Part shown: in pieces, positions 55,835 through 64,000 of the stretch
Position numbering within the stretch: position 1 is the first letter of the stretch
Layout of the letters: every line of letters starts with the position of its first letter
Assembly: GCF_003258315.1 (NCBI RefSeq)
Contig: NZ_CP030032.1
Location: 1,526,001 to 1,590,000, forward strand
Length of the DNA: 64,000 bases
Source: Bradymonas sediminis
GTDB taxonomy: Bacteria > Myxococcota_A > Bradymonadia > Bradymonadales > Bradymonadaceae
Reading direction: 5' to 3'
Program-made: the position numbers and the translations under genes
The notes under the pieces: generated by a model
Told to the model about the DNA's origin: nothing
Seen by the model: only the letters and a program-made list of their open reading frames with translations
Database searches by the model: none

Positions 55835-56476
55835 TTAAGCCGTTTCTTCGATGGATTGTTCGGCTTTTGCCGCGGCCGCTTTGGGCGCCTCAGCGGCATC
55901 CTCGGCGGCTTCGTCTTCGACCCGAAGCCTCGGAGGTGTGTATTGGTCGTGGTTTCGGCCTTCTTTGCCCGCGTAGAACTCGCGGACCTGCTCCATCACG
56001 ACCTCGACCGGCTGGGACGAGTCGATGATGGGTCCCAGGCCGCCGCGCCTGGTCTTATAGTCGAGGTAGCCCAGCACGATCGGCACATCGGCCGCGCGCG
56101 CGATATAATAGAAGCCGGACTTCCAATATTTGCGCTTGGAGCGGGTGCCCTCCGGGGCGATCCCCAAGGCCATGCGGTCGGCTTGGGCGAAGGCGTCGGC
56201 GATCTGGTCGACGAAGTTGCGGCTCTTCGATCGATCGACCGGGATGCCGCCGAGTTTTTTGAAGAGGCCGCCGACCGGCGGGCGAAACATCGTATGTTTG
56301 CCGACAAAAAAGAATTTCATGTCGATCATCGCCGCCACCGCCAGCGTGATCGGGAAGTCCCAATTGCTGGTATGCGGCGCGGCGATGATTACAAATTTGT
56401 CGACGCCTTCGGGCAGCTCGGAGTCCACGCTCCAGCCCACGAGTTTGAGGTAAATCTTGGCGAAAAATTTAAGCAC
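55835..56476 (-). CDS. 1-acyl-sn-glycerol-3-phosphate acyltransferase-like protein (PlsC fold)
   Basis: A 213-residue acyltransferase with the HxxxxD catalytic box in APHTSNWDFPI (HTSNWD), GGIPVDRSKSR, and the glycerophosphate-binding APEGTRSKRK block. It lacks the N-terminal membrane helix of many PlsC enzymes. The last 40 residues (EAAEDAAEAPKAAAAKAEQ) are a charged Ala-rich extension. It is closest in pattern to the branch of small acyltransferases acting on lysophospholipids or unusual acceptors, so the exact lipid is uncertain. Separated from the next gene by 41 nt. Confidence 0.88.
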   Translation of the reverse strand: MLKFFAKIYLKLVGWSVDSELPEGVDKFVIIAAPHTSNWDFPITLAVAAMIDMKFFFVGKHTMFRPPVGGLFKKLGGIPVDRSKSRNFVDQIADAFAQADRMALGIAPEGTRSKRKYWKSGFYYIARAADVPIVLGYLDYKTRRGGLGPIIDSSQPVEVVMEQVREFYAGKEGRNHDQYTPPRLRVEDEAAEDAAEAPKAAAAKAEQSIEETA

Positions 56477-56517
56477 GGCGTCTCGTTGGGCTGTGGTGGA
56501 TTTATGTCGAAATCGAC

Positions 56518-56880
56518 TTAGCTAGCTTTGGCCTCTTGTTTGGAGGCGTTCTTCTTGATGACGGCAGACCAGGCCGACAATAGCGTAATCACCGCGCCGC
56601 CGGCCAGCATGCTCACTAGAACGAGGGTATTATCGGTGGGGCTGATGACCAGGGGGGTCAGGATGGCGATGACGCCGGTGGCCGCCGCGGCCCAGGAGAA
56701 GGCCGGGACTTTGCTGGTAAACCCGGCCGAGGCGAACATCGCCGCACAGCAACCCGCGACATAGGTGAGCCAACCTTCGGCGATGGTCAAAGAGCTAATC
56801 TCGAGGCCCAAAACAAGCGCCAACCAAACACCGGCGAGCATGGCGACGGCGTCCTGCCAATAGATATCAAAGTCTTTCAT
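56518..56880 (-). CDS. SPW-repeat-like membrane protein
   Basis: A 120-residue protein with four hydrophobic helices and a short basic C-terminus (IKKNASKQEAKAS). The N-terminus IYWQDAVAMLAGVWLALVLG resembles the SPW repeat (WQDxxxxxxGxWLxxSP), a motif of small membrane proteins of unknown role. It lies upstream of the acyltransferase gene on the minus strand and may share its transcript. Confidence 0.65.
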   Translation of the reverse strand: MKDFDIYWQDAVAMLAGVWLALVLGLEISSLTIAEGWLTYVAGCCAAMFASAGFTSKVPAFSWAAAATGVIAILTPLVISPTDNTLVLVSMLAGGAVITLLSAWSAVIKKNASKQEAKAS

Positions 56881-57021
56881 GATTGGGTTCCTAAGGGGTT
56901 TTAGGGGCGGTTTTTACGGACTACTACCTTAACTCGGCAAGCCCTTAGCCCATCCTCGCACCGAATTAAAGCCAAGATTGTCTGTCCGCAAGGTTTGCGC
57001 GCTGGCGGGCCTCCTCAAACC

Positions 57022-58890
57022 TTAAGTTAGACCCGAGCCTAGCGTCTCAAAGAGCGCCCGGGGCACAAAGAAGTGGTTGACGCTGATGGACGGGTTGGGC
57101 CGTCCAGGGCGCGCGTAGGGATAGATGGTGCGGGTGCGCGTGGCGTAGGCGTCCATGCGCACATAGCCTGCGCGGGTCGCGCATTCGCTCCACGCCGCCC
57201 GCAGCGGCGCCCCCAGCCGCGGGGTCGGGCGAGGGGAGGCCGGGCGCAGGCATTGTCCCGACTTCTCGTGCACATATTTAAAGCCCGCGTGGTAGGTATT
57301 CCAGGCGGTCGCGCGCAGGTCGTCGATCGACAGGGCGTTCTCCTCGGTGAAGAGCAAAACGATGCCCGCATCCTGATATTCCTTAAAGATCTCGACCATG
57401 CTCGCGTCGGTCTGGTCGCGCGCTTCATGAAAGCCGTTGCCCACCAGCATCACCGCGCCCTGGGTGGATACGCCGGCGGCGCGCAGCGCGTCGAGCAGGC
57501 GCCCGGGTTTTCCGATATCGGCCTGGCGCACAAACTCCATATTTTTGGGCAGTCGCCCGGCCTGTTGTTCGAGCACCGCCGCGTCGATGGCGGCGTCTTC
57601 CAGGTCGGCGCCAAAGTAGCGAATTGTGTCTTCGCCAGAGCGCTCAAATCGCTGGCGCGTCGCCTCCCCGCGCCCAATCGCGTGTTCGATAAAAACGTCA
57701 TACGCAAAGCCGGTGTCGGCGGCGAAGCGGTCGAGCGCGTCGTTGGCCAGCCGGAAGGTCTTGCGGTTGGCGTCCTGGCTCGCCCCGACATTCTCGCCGC
57801 GGCGCACCCAGACGTTGCTGCGCCCGTGCAGAAGAATCTCGCGGGCCTGGGCCATATAGGGGTGGTAGGTTTGGATGATGCCAAAGGGGCCGGGGCCGCG
57901 CGCGAAACCGCGCGCGCCCAACGCGTTGACGCTCCACCGGGCGTCGTCGACCCGGGTGACCCAACCCGCTGACTCCAGGATATTGAGCGCCGCGCGGGCG
58001 CCTTCCTTATTGTCGGCGCTGAGGTCGCCCGGGCGAAGCGCCACGCCTTCGCGCAACTCCTTGGTTCGCCTGGCTGCGCGCAATCCCAGCACAACCGGCA
58101 CGAGCAGATAGCCCAATTGGACTTCGTCCAGGGTCGGAATCCAGTGGTTTTGCGCGACCTCGACGCGCCGCGGCGGGGCGCTCGCGCCCAGGGTTTCCAG
58201 CGCGCGCGCTTCTTCGGGGGTCAGCGTTTTTTGCGCATCGAAGAGCTTCGCCCAGACCATCGCCGCCGGGATCGGGTGGGACCCGGGAATGGGGTTCAAT
58301 TGCTCAAGCAGCGCGGCGACGCGTGGGTGGCCGGCGATGCGAAACGTCTCGTCATATTGCTCGACGATCCCGCGGGCTAGCAGAAAGTCGAGGTCGATGG
58401 CCAATTGTTCGGCGTCGAGCAAGACCTCCTCGCCGTCGACCCTGACCCGGCAATCCTGCGGGTCGATCGCCTCGCCTGCCAGCAATCGCGCGCCGAGGCC
58501 AAGCTCCTGGTGCACGCCCAGGATGTGGCGCATCAGCCATAGGTCCGGGGGCGCGGTGATCGCCGCGGTCTGCACCGCCCGCCGGACCACCTCACACGCG
58601 CGCCGCACATTCTCGGCGCCCTCAACCCCCAGCAAGTCCTCGTGTTCGGCCGCCGCCGATTTCAAGGTCTCGCAGGCGGTGAGCACCCGCGTGCCCATGG
58701 AAAATAGGTGCGCGATGGTGTCGCGAAATATCTCGAAGGCGCGCCGGTCTAGGTAGGCAAATCCCGCGCTGCTCATGCCAGTGGGGAGACTCACAACCGG
58801 CAATAATCTCAGGGCGACTGGGTCCTCGCTGAGCGCTGGATATTTTGCGAGGGTCTCTCTGATCTGTCGGGAGCTAAACTTACGATTCAT
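57022..58890 (-). CDS. Uncharacterised 622-residue protein, possible methyltransferase fold
   Basis: A long cytoplasmic protein that I cannot assign. The N-terminal half (residues 1-320) is helical with Leu/Arg/Glu repeats. The C-terminal half has blocks that recall a Rossmann-type methyltransferase: GRGEATRQRFERSG, RYFGADLEDAAIDAAVLEQ, FVRQADIGKPGRLLDAL, VMLVGNGFHEARDQTD and LLFTEENALSIDDLRATAWN. The GNGFHE motif is unlike the usual methyltransferase motif I, so a distinct family is possible. The gene stands alone, with about 300 bp to the next gene. No membrane helix or signal peptide is present. Confidence 0.65.
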   Translation of the reverse strand: MNRKFSSRQIRETLAKYPALSEDPVALRLLPVVSLPTGMSSAGFAYLDRRAFEIFRDTIAHLFSMGTRVLTACETLKSAAAEHEDLLGVEGAENVRRACEVVRRAVQTAAITAPPDLWLMRHILGVHQELGLGARLLAGEAIDPQDCRVRVDGEEVLLDAEQLAIDLDFLLARGIVEQYDETFRIAGHPRVAALLEQLNPIPGSHPIPAAMVWAKLFDAQKTLTPEEARALETLGASAPPRRVEVAQNHWIPTLDEVQLGYLLVPVVLGLRAARRTKELREGVALRPGDLSADNKEGARAALNILESAGWVTRVDDARWSVNALGARGFARGPGPFGIIQTYHPYMAQAREILLHGRSNVWVRRGENVGASQDANRKTFRLANDALDRFAADTGFAYDVFIEHAIGRGEATRQRFERSGEDTIRYFGADLEDAAIDAAVLEQQAGRLPKNMEFVRQADIGKPGRLLDALRAAGVSTQGAVMLVGNGFHEARDQTDASMVEIFKEYQDAGIVLLFTEENALSIDDLRATAWNTYHAGFKYVHEKSGQCLRPASPRPTPRLGAPLRAAWSECATRAGYVRMDAYATRTRTIYPYARPGRPNPSISVNHFFVPRALFETLGSGLT

Positions 58891-59224
58891 GGATTCACCG
58901 GGGACAATGGATATGAATCAACCCACCGCCGGGCGCGCGGCGGCGCGGGCTTGGTGGTGGTCGTCTTTGTGCGAGAAATACCGGGGGATTTAACATCATT
59001 GTCGCCGCAGATGTCCAGCCCCTCGCCGCGCGCCGGGCCGCCTGATTTCGATCATATTGGTTGCCCTGTGCCTTGCTTTCCTTCTATATTGGTGAACTCA
59101 CGATTACAGATTGAGTTCTGGTGAAGGCTGTGTGCAGGGGGGCTGGTTAGTCCGTCAAAACGTCAACGAGATGGCGTTTCTGGCCCGCGCCTCAATCTGT
59201 CAAAAACTCGCGTCGAGACGTATT
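58891..59224. other. Divergent intergenic region, orphan protein and PAS kinase
   Basis: About 330 bp. A candidate sigma-70 promoter, TTGCCC (59061-59066) and TATATT (59085-59090) with an 18-nt gap, faces the kinase gene. The part near 58920-59040 is GC-rich. No small gene is evident. Confidence 0.5.
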
Positions 59225-60949
59225 ATGAGCGCTGCATTTATCGACTATTTTATCCCCGAGAGTTCGGCGGATGTGACCGGGGTTGACGTAAAGCATGCCC
59301 GCATCGGCATCACCGTCGTCTTTGTGATCATCTTCTGGGCCTTTCTGGGCGGACTCCTCGCGATCGCGACCGGGCTGTACGGGTCGTCCATCGCCATGTT
59401 TCTGGGGATTGTTGTGGTCGGCAGCGCGCCGTTTGTGCTGCGCTCAACCGGCAACCTGAGCCTGACCGGGCATCTGGTGTTGGGGCCGGTTTTCGCGGTT
59501 CTATTGTGGACGATCTATGAGGGCGGGGGATTGTATAGCTCGTCGACCGTGTGGTTGCCGGTGCTGCCCCTGCTCGCGTCGTTATTTCAGGGCAACCGGA
59601 CCGCGCGAGTGTGGCTGGCCATCGTCGTCTTCAGCTTTCTGGGAATCCTTGGCGCGACCTTGGCAGGCGTTCCCTTCCCCGAAATTAGCTCGCAGCGCGA
59701 AGCCGATATCCAATTCGGGCTGGGGCTGGTCGGGGTGGGCGTGACCTCCTTTGTGCTCTTGCAGCTCAAGGACAATATTCAGAGCTGGCTGGCCGGGACG
59801 TTGCGCCAGAAGGAAGCCGAAACCCGCGCGGTGCTCGAGACCGCCCCCGACGGGATTCTGACCGTTCATATTGGCGGCGAAATACTCAACGCCAACCCCG
59901 CCGCCGGGTGCATCTTCGAGCGCGACCCGCAGCAAATAATCGGGCGAAATATCGCTGAGCTTGTCACCTCGCTGGACGCCGGCGCCCTGAGCCGCATCGT
60001 GGAGGGCCAGACCTTTGGCGACACCCTCGAGCATTGCGGCCAACGCGAGTCCACCGGAGAGTTCCCCCTCGAGATCGCCTTTGGCCGCCACGAGGACCGC
60101 CTCGTCCTGGTATTTCGCGACATCACCGAGCGAAAAGTGGTGAATGAGCAACTTCGTAGCGCCCGCGACGCCGCCATCGAGGCGAGTCAGGCCAAGAGCG
60201 AGTTCCTCGCCCGGATGAGCCATGAACTGCGCACGCCGCTGAACGCGGTGATTGGCTATTCGGAGATGATTCAGGAAGACATCGGCCTCATGCAGGAAGA
60301 TGAGGTCGACAATGTCGCGGCCGTCACCGGTTTTTTGCCCGATGTCGAGCGCATCCGCTCAGCCGGCAAGCATCTGCTGGCGCTGGTCAGTGACATCCTC
60401 GAGTTGTCCAAAGTCGAGGCCGGTCAAATGGACGTATATATCGAGGAATTCGACGTCGTGGAATTAGTCCAAGATATCGAGAATACCCTGGCGCCGCTGG
60501 CCATAAAGTCGGGCGATACCTTTCGCGTACAGACCGCGGAGGGCCTGGGAACGATGCGCTCTGATGCGACCAAGGTTCGCCAGATCTTATATAATTTATT
60601 GAGCAATGCCTTTAAGTTTACCAAAGACGGCGAAGTTTCCCTGCGGGTATTCGCCCCGGCGACGACGCCGCGGGCGATCCATTTTGAGATCAAGGATACC
60701 GGCGTCGGCATGAGCAGCGAGGAGATCGGGCGGGTCTTCGAGGCCTTCGCCCAGGCGGACTCCTCCACCACGCGCCAATACGGCGGCACCGGGCTGGGGC
60801 TGACGATCACGCGCCATTTCTGCGCGCTCCTGGGCGGCAGCATCGACGTTGAGTCGACCCCGGGAAATGGCAGCCTATTTCGCATTCGCCTGGCCGCGGA
60901 CATGCGCCCCGCGCCCGCGACGCCAGCGGTGCTCCCGGCGGAGGTTTAG
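59225..60949 (+). CDS. Membrane-bound PAS sensor histidine kinase
   Basis: A 574-residue kinase: a membrane region of about five or six helices in the first 185 residues (VVFVIIFWAFLGGLLAIA, IAMFLGIVVVGSAPFVL, VWLAIVVFSFLGILGATLA), a PAS domain (about 200-305; LETAPDGILTVHIGGEI), an HisKA domain with phosphoacceptor His333 (FLARMSHELRTPLNAVIGYS), and an HATPase domain with N box LYNLLSNAFKF, DTGVGM and GGTGLGLTI. No receiver domain and no response regulator gene nearby, so it is an orphan. ATG 59225 is preferred over TTG 59111. The signal is unknown. Confidence 0.92.
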   Translation: MSAAFIDYFIPESSADVTGVDVKHARIGITVVFVIIFWAFLGGLLAIATGLYGSSIAMFLGIVVVGSAPFVLRSTGNLSLTGHLVLGPVFAVLLWTIYEGGGLYSSSTVWLPVLPLLASLFQGNRTARVWLAIVVFSFLGILGATLAGVPFPEISSQREADIQFGLGLVGVGVTSFVLLQLKDNIQSWLAGTLRQKEAETRAVLETAPDGILTVHIGGEILNANPAAGCIFERDPQQIIGRNIAELVTSLDAGALSRIVEGQTFGDTLEHCGQRESTGEFPLEIAFGRHEDRLVLVFRDITERKVVNEQLRSARDAAIEASQAKSEFLARMSHELRTPLNAVIGYSEMIQEDIGLMQEDEVDNVAAVTGFLPDVERIRSAGKHLLALVSDILELSKVEAGQMDVYIEEFDVVELVQDIENTLAPLAIKSGDTFRVQTAEGLGTMRSDATKVRQILYNLLSNAFKFTKDGEVSLRVFAPATTPRAIHFEIKDTGVGMSSEEIGRVFEAFAQADSSTTRQYGGTGLGLTITRHFCALLGGSIDVESTPGNGSLFRIRLAADMRPAPATPAVLPAEV

Positions 60950-61049
60950 CCACGGCGGATGGCTGTCTACCCTTGTAAATTAGACCGTAGTTCGGGATGC
61001 TACCGGCCTCACGATTCCAATTTAGTATTCTTAATTTTGAGAGTGGATT

Positions 61050-62024
61050 ATGCGAAGAGTTATTCTGTGTTTCGTATGCGCTGCGGCTTTGGTTGGATTT
61101 TCAAGTGGCTGCGGAGATGACGAGGGAAGCAAGGCCGCGCCGGTTAGTTTGGAGTCCATGCCCCAAGCGTATTCAAGCGCCGTTTGTGAGCGTATTTTCT
61201 CCTGCTGCTCGGCGCAGGAAATCACCGAGGAGCTAAACGACGCCGCATTTAGTACAGAAGAAGAGTGTCTCAACACATTTGGCGCCCAGCTGGAAAAATC
61301 ACTCCAAGGAGTGCAGGACGCGGTCGCCCAGGGGCGCAGCAGCTACGACTCAAATAGGGCCGGCGAGTGTATTAGCGACATGCGGGCGGCGGCCTGCTCC
61401 GAGGGGCTTTGGCCCGGCGTCAATCCGGCGCCCCCCTCATGCGACCTTGTATTCGTTGGGCTGGTTGATATGGGCGGAGACTGCGCAACCACTGAGGAGT
61501 GTCGTGAGGGCCAGTGTGTCGGCGCTGAGCGCGACGAAACAACCGGTATGGCATCGAAAATGGGCGTGTGTTCGCCGCTGGGCGGGCTCGACGACCCGTG
61601 CGATTGGAAGGATGACTGCCAGGACGGGTATTTTTGCTCCTACCGCTATGATCCTGTCACTCAGGAGAGCGCCTCGAGCTGCCAGGTCATCGCTGAAGTT
61701 GGCGAGGAATGTCTGCAATTTGGCTGCGTCGACGGCGCGTATTGCGATGTGGATGCTTTCGACTCTTCGGCCTCCGAGACCTGTAAGGCGTATAAAACCA
61801 TGGGCGACACATGCGCGCCGGGCCGAGGCCAGTGCGACCCCCAGACCTCCTATTGCCCCAATTCTAGCTCGGGCGATAGCGAGTGCACCGCGCTGAAATC
61901 TATCGACGAGGCATGTGAGAGTGGCCTGGAGTGCGAGAGCAACCGCTGTGAGTCAGCCGACTCGGACAGCAGTGGTAATTTGGTGTGCGTGCCGTACGCA
62001 CCTCAAGTCTGCATGGGGGCCTGA
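61050..62024 (+). CDS. Cys-rich lipoprotein, tandem copy A
   Basis: A 324-residue lipoprotein with lipobox FSSGC (Cys21). After a short linker it has a Cys-containing helical segment (YSSAVCERIFSCCSAQEIT, residues 36-54) and then many Cys pairs (CEREG-like CATTEECREGQC, CDWKDDCQDGYFC, CSTSEEC-like repeats: ECLQFGCVDGAYCDVDAF, SCDLVFVGLVDMGGDC, RGQCDPQTSYC, ACESGLECESNRC) in the style of disulfide-linked small modules seen in surface proteins of this group. Shared blocks with the next gene show a tandem duplication. Function unknown. Confidence 0.75.
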   Translation: MRRVILCFVCAAALVGFSSGCGDDEGSKAAPVSLESMPQAYSSAVCERIFSCCSAQEITEELNDAAFSTEEECLNTFGAQLEKSLQGVQDAVAQGRSSYDSNRAGECISDMRAAACSEGLWPGVNPAPPSCDLVFVGLVDMGGDCATTEECREGQCVGAERDETTGMASKMGVCSPLGGLDDPCDWKDDCQDGYFCSYRYDPVTQESASSCQVIAEVGEECLQFGCVDGAYCDVDAFDSSASETCKAYKTMGDTCAPGRGQCDPQTSYCPNSSSGDSECTALKSIDEACESGLECESNRCESADSDSSGNLVCVPYAPQVCMGA

Positions 62025-62057
62025 TGCGTTTGCGTCCTGGTGTGTCCGGAGAAAGTT

Positions 62058-62086
62058 GGCGAGCCCGCCCTTGGGGCCGGCTCGCC
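62058..62086 (+). terminator. Stem-loop between the tandem Cys-rich lipoproteins
   Basis: GGCGAGCC (62058-62065) and GGCTCGCC (62079-62086) form an 8-bp stem with a 13-nt loop in the gap. Followed by AT-rich sequence with TT runs; could be a weak terminator or attenuator. Confidence 0.4.
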
Positions 62087-62113
62087 ATTGAATCTAATTC
62101 TTTGGAAGATGAA

Positions 62114-63085
62114 ATGCGTCCAATATTTAAACCGTTTTTACTCCTTAGCGTCATATTCACCATGTCTGTAGCCTGTGGCGACCCGGATGATGGATCCATA
62201 ACAAGAGAAGGCGAAGACTCCGATGATGCCTCAATAGCGGTAGAGCAATGGTCGAGCGCTTACGCGGCAGCGATTTGTGAACAGGCATTCTCCTGTTGCT
62301 CGACCGAAGAGATCCTATTGGCTTTCGGCCGCTATTATTCGGATTATCAGAGCGAGGCTCAATGCCGCGTTGAATTCGGCTCGATTATGTCTCTCAATAA
62401 TCAATTGAGGGTCAATGCGGTTGCAGCCGGGCGCATGGAATACAACGCTGATACAGCAGCGGAATGCCTTCGTGAACTCCAGCGGAGGTCATGTGCCGAG
62501 ACAATCATTCCGCTAGACGGTTCGATCGACGCGTGCGAGCACGTTTTCCGAGCAAAGGTCGCTGATGGCGGCGAATGTAGCGCATCGGAGGAATGTGTCG
62601 AGGGCCATTATTGCGTCGGTCTTGAGTTTGGAAATACTGACAAGTTAGGTCTATGTCGCCCGCGGACTGGCGCTGGTGACGATTGCGGAGACGCTGCTGG
62701 AGCCTGCATGGAGGGGTATGAGTGTATCCGAACATGGAGTCCCGATACAGACAACGAATGGGTCAACCACTGCGAGAAAATCGGCGAAATCGGCGAGGAG
62801 TGCGCATTTAATTGTGTTGAAGGGGCCTATTGTGATGCGGACGGTATGTGTCGTGCGAGCAAAGGGGGGGGCCAACTCTGCTCGACGAGCGAGGAGTGTG
62901 ATGCGGACACCTATTGCGACCCCGATGCTGCCGTGGGTGAGCGCACGTGTATTACAGGCTTAATCGACGATTGGGAGCCTTGCGACAATAGCGACCAATG
63001 TAGGAGCGGGAGTTGTGGAATCCACCAAGATCCAAACGCTCCAGTCTGCATTAGTGAAGCGCCTGCCGTGTGCACCAACGGGTGA
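62114..63085 (+). CDS. Cys-rich lipoprotein, tandem copy B
   Basis: A 323-residue paralog of the preceding gene. ATG 62114 is favoured because it begins the signal peptide (MRPIFKPFLLLSVIFTMSVAC, Cys21) and has GGAAG upstream; the frame extends to 61985. Shared pattern: YAAAICEQAFSCCSTEEI, ECLRELQRRSCAETI, GGECSASEECVEGHYC, AGDDCGDAAGACMEGYEC, CAFNCVEGAYCDADGMC and CSTSEECDADTYC. Cys positions line up with copy A. Expected at the cell surface. Ends just before a strong terminator. Confidence 0.75.
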   Translation: MRPIFKPFLLLSVIFTMSVACGDPDDGSITREGEDSDDASIAVEQWSSAYAAAICEQAFSCCSTEEILLAFGRYYSDYQSEAQCRVEFGSIMSLNNQLRVNAVAAGRMEYNADTAAECLRELQRRSCAETIIPLDGSIDACEHVFRAKVADGGECSASEECVEGHYCVGLEFGNTDKLGLCRPRTGAGDDCGDAAGACMEGYECIRTWSPDTDNEWVNHCEKIGEIGEECAFNCVEGAYCDADGMCRASKGGGQLCSTSEECDADTYCDPDAAVGERTCITGLIDDWEPCDNSDQCRSGSCGIHQDPNAPVCISEAPAVCTNG

Positions 63086-63126
63086 CGGCGAGGAGCCTGA
63101 GGGGCTTCGTTGACCGTATAATTTTC

Positions 63127-63169
63127 GAGGCCCCCGACTTCGCCCGGCGAAGTTGGGGGCCTCGTTTTA
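63127..63169 (+). terminator. Terminator hairpin after the lipoprotein pair
   Basis: GAGGCCCCCGACTTCG and CGAAGTTGGGGGCCTC pair around a CCCGG loop, with TTTTA following on the plus strand. Confidence 0.9.
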
Positions 63170-63226
63170 TTTCGCGCGCCTCAATAGGCCAGGGTGAAGT
63201 GGCGCCGCCGACTCTTAATGACTCAA

Positions 63227-63391
63227 TCAGTCATCGTCGCATTTAGCGCATCCGCCGCCCGATGTGGGGCCGTCGGCCGGCGCCGCTTTGAATACCAATC
63301 TTGAAACCCAGCCGGTGATACCAAAGCGCCAGAGCAGCCAATAGAAGGCGAGCAGGGCGATGCCGGCGGCGATCCAATCTTGAGTAGTCAT
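63227..63391 (-). CDS. FeoB-associated Cys-rich small membrane protein
   Basis: A 54-residue protein read directly from the sequence. One hydrophobic helix (WIAAGIALLAFYWLLWRFG) is followed by a Ser/Gly-rich tail ending GGGCAKCDDD. Its ATG (63391-63389) overlaps the feoB stop by 4 nt, so it is coupled to the ferrous iron transporter. This layout is that of FeoB-associated Cys-rich membrane proteins; the CxxC tail may bind iron or another metal. Its exact role in transport is not established. Confidence 0.85.
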   Translation of the reverse strand: MTTQDWIAAGIALLAFYWLLWRFGITGWVSRLVFKAAPADGPTSGGGCAKCDDD

Positions 63392-64000
63392 AGCAGTAGG
63401 TTTCCTATCTTCGTGGTGAGGAACGCGCCGATATAGGCCAGCAGCGTCATATAACTAAACGCGATAGCGGGCCATTTCCAGGAGCCGGTGACTCGGCGCA
63501 TGATCGCGAGGGTCGCGAAGCATTGCATGCACAGCGCGAAGAACACCATGATCGACATGGCCACCGGGATCGTAAAGACCTTGGAGCCGTCGGGGTGGCG
63601 GCTGTCCTGCAGCGCGCTCCTTAAGCCCTGGGACTCCTCGTCGGCGTCGGAGCCCACGCTATAGATGGTGCCCAGGGTCGCCACGATAATCTCACGCGCC
63701 GGGAAGCTCGCCAGCACGCTCATGCTCAACTTCCAATCCCAACCAAGCGGCGCGAATACGGGCTCAATCGTCTTCCCCATGCTCGCCAGATAGCTATGGT
63801 TGATATTGGCCGATTCCTCCTGGTGGTCGATCTCGACCAGGGCGGCGGCTTGTTTTTCCTCGTCGAATCCCTGGACCATGACCTCCTGGCGCGCCTCTTC
63901 GAATTCGAGATTTCGCACCTCGGAGCGCGGGAAATACGTCAGCGCCCAGACGACGATAGAGACGGCCAAGATGACCGTGCCCGCGTCGACGAGGAACGCC
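63388..64000 (-). CDS. feoB: Ferrous iron transport protein FeoB, C-terminal part
   Basis: The last 200 or so residues of the FeoB inner-membrane permease, continuing past the window end (open frame to 64000, AFLVDAGTVILAV at the edge). Family blocks: SYLASMGKTIEPVFAPLGWDW, MSVLASFPAREIIVATLGTIYS and VAMSIMVFFALCMQCFATLAIMRR, the last being the conserved Gate-type helix with Cys residues that FeoB uses for iron transit. N-terminal GTPase domain lies outside. The stop overlaps the start of the small Cys-rich companion. Confidence 0.95.
   Translation of the reverse strand, partial: AFLVDAGTVILAVSIVVWALTYFPRSEVRNLEFEEARQEVMVQGFDEEKQAAALVEIDHQEESANINHSYLASMGKTIEPVFAPLGWDWKLSMSVLASFPAREIIVATLGTIYSVGSDADEESQGLRSALQDSRHPDGSKVFTIPVAMSIMVFFALCMQCFATLAIMRRVTGSWKWPAIAFSYMTLLAYIGAFLTTKIGNLLL

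Overview
The window is high-GC, densely coded bacterial chromosome. It most resembles a Bradymonadales-type deltaproteobacterium (Bradymonadota/Myxococcota side). This is inferred from many lipoproteins with long Asp/Ser/Gly-rich linkers and Cys-rich modules, a Ser/Thr protein kinase, a MoxR/VWA system, sigma-54 promoters and a glutaminyl-tRNA synthetase with a YqeY-like tail. No 16S rRNA is present to prove it. I see no rRNA, tRNA, CRISPR array, insertion sequence or phage genes.

Layout. 1-9.1 kb: 3' end of nadA and nadB (de novo NAD), an outer-membrane barrel plus Ser/Thr kinase pair on the minus strand, a CRP/FNR-type regulator behind a sigma-54-like promoter, hemN, a DUF3891 protein and a TPMT-like methyltransferase. 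9.1-21.2 kb: pncB, then a seven-gene plus-strand operon (10696-19594), then pnuC-nadR on the minus strand. 21.4-35.1 kb: lipoproteins, including a tandem pair of large Gly-rich paralogs and one with fifteen 7-residue repeats, plus a TPP enzyme and oligoendopeptidase F. 35.1-38.5 kb: a polyamine locus (speD, pdaD, speE, speB) behind a sigma-70 promoter and a long leader. 38.7-49.5 kb: cysQ, glnS-yqeY fusion, a penicillin-acylase-like lipoprotein that lacks its nucleophile, a GST, and a multidomain peptidoglycan-targeting lipoprotein behind a second sigma-54 promoter. 49.6-64 kb: BI-1, ene-reductase, an alkylation-repair pair with a MenH-like hydrolase, Atm1-type ABC exporter, acyltransferase, an orphan 622-residue protein, a PAS histidine kinase, a tandem pair of Cys-rich lipoproteins, and the 3' end of feoB with its small Cys-rich companion.

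The strongest candidate for an undescribed system is the 10696-19594 operon. It encodes a MoxR AAA+ ATPase, an unrecognised 365-residue protein, a fused HEXXH-metallopeptidase/VWA protein with a small partner, a PaaK/CapK-like adenylate-forming enzyme, and then a second metallopeptidase/VWA protein with its own small partner. The second copy has lost the catalytic Glu (HEIGH to HLIGH) and most MIDAS residues (DCSGS to DSSQA, Thr to Gly, Asp to Asn), while the fold and gene pairing are kept. The pattern suggests an ATPase-driven machine with one active and one pseudo-protease arm plus an acyl/aminoacyl-activating enzyme. Its target cannot be read from the sequence. It is flanked on both sides by NAD salvage genes.

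Other working units are complete on paper. Arginine goes to agmatine (PdaD), putrescine (SpeB) and spermidine (SpeE with decarboxy-SAM from SpeD). Nicotinamide riboside uptake and phosphorylation are covered by PnuC and NadR. O6-alkylguanine and N-alkyl base repair are covered by the Ada-like/AlkB pair.
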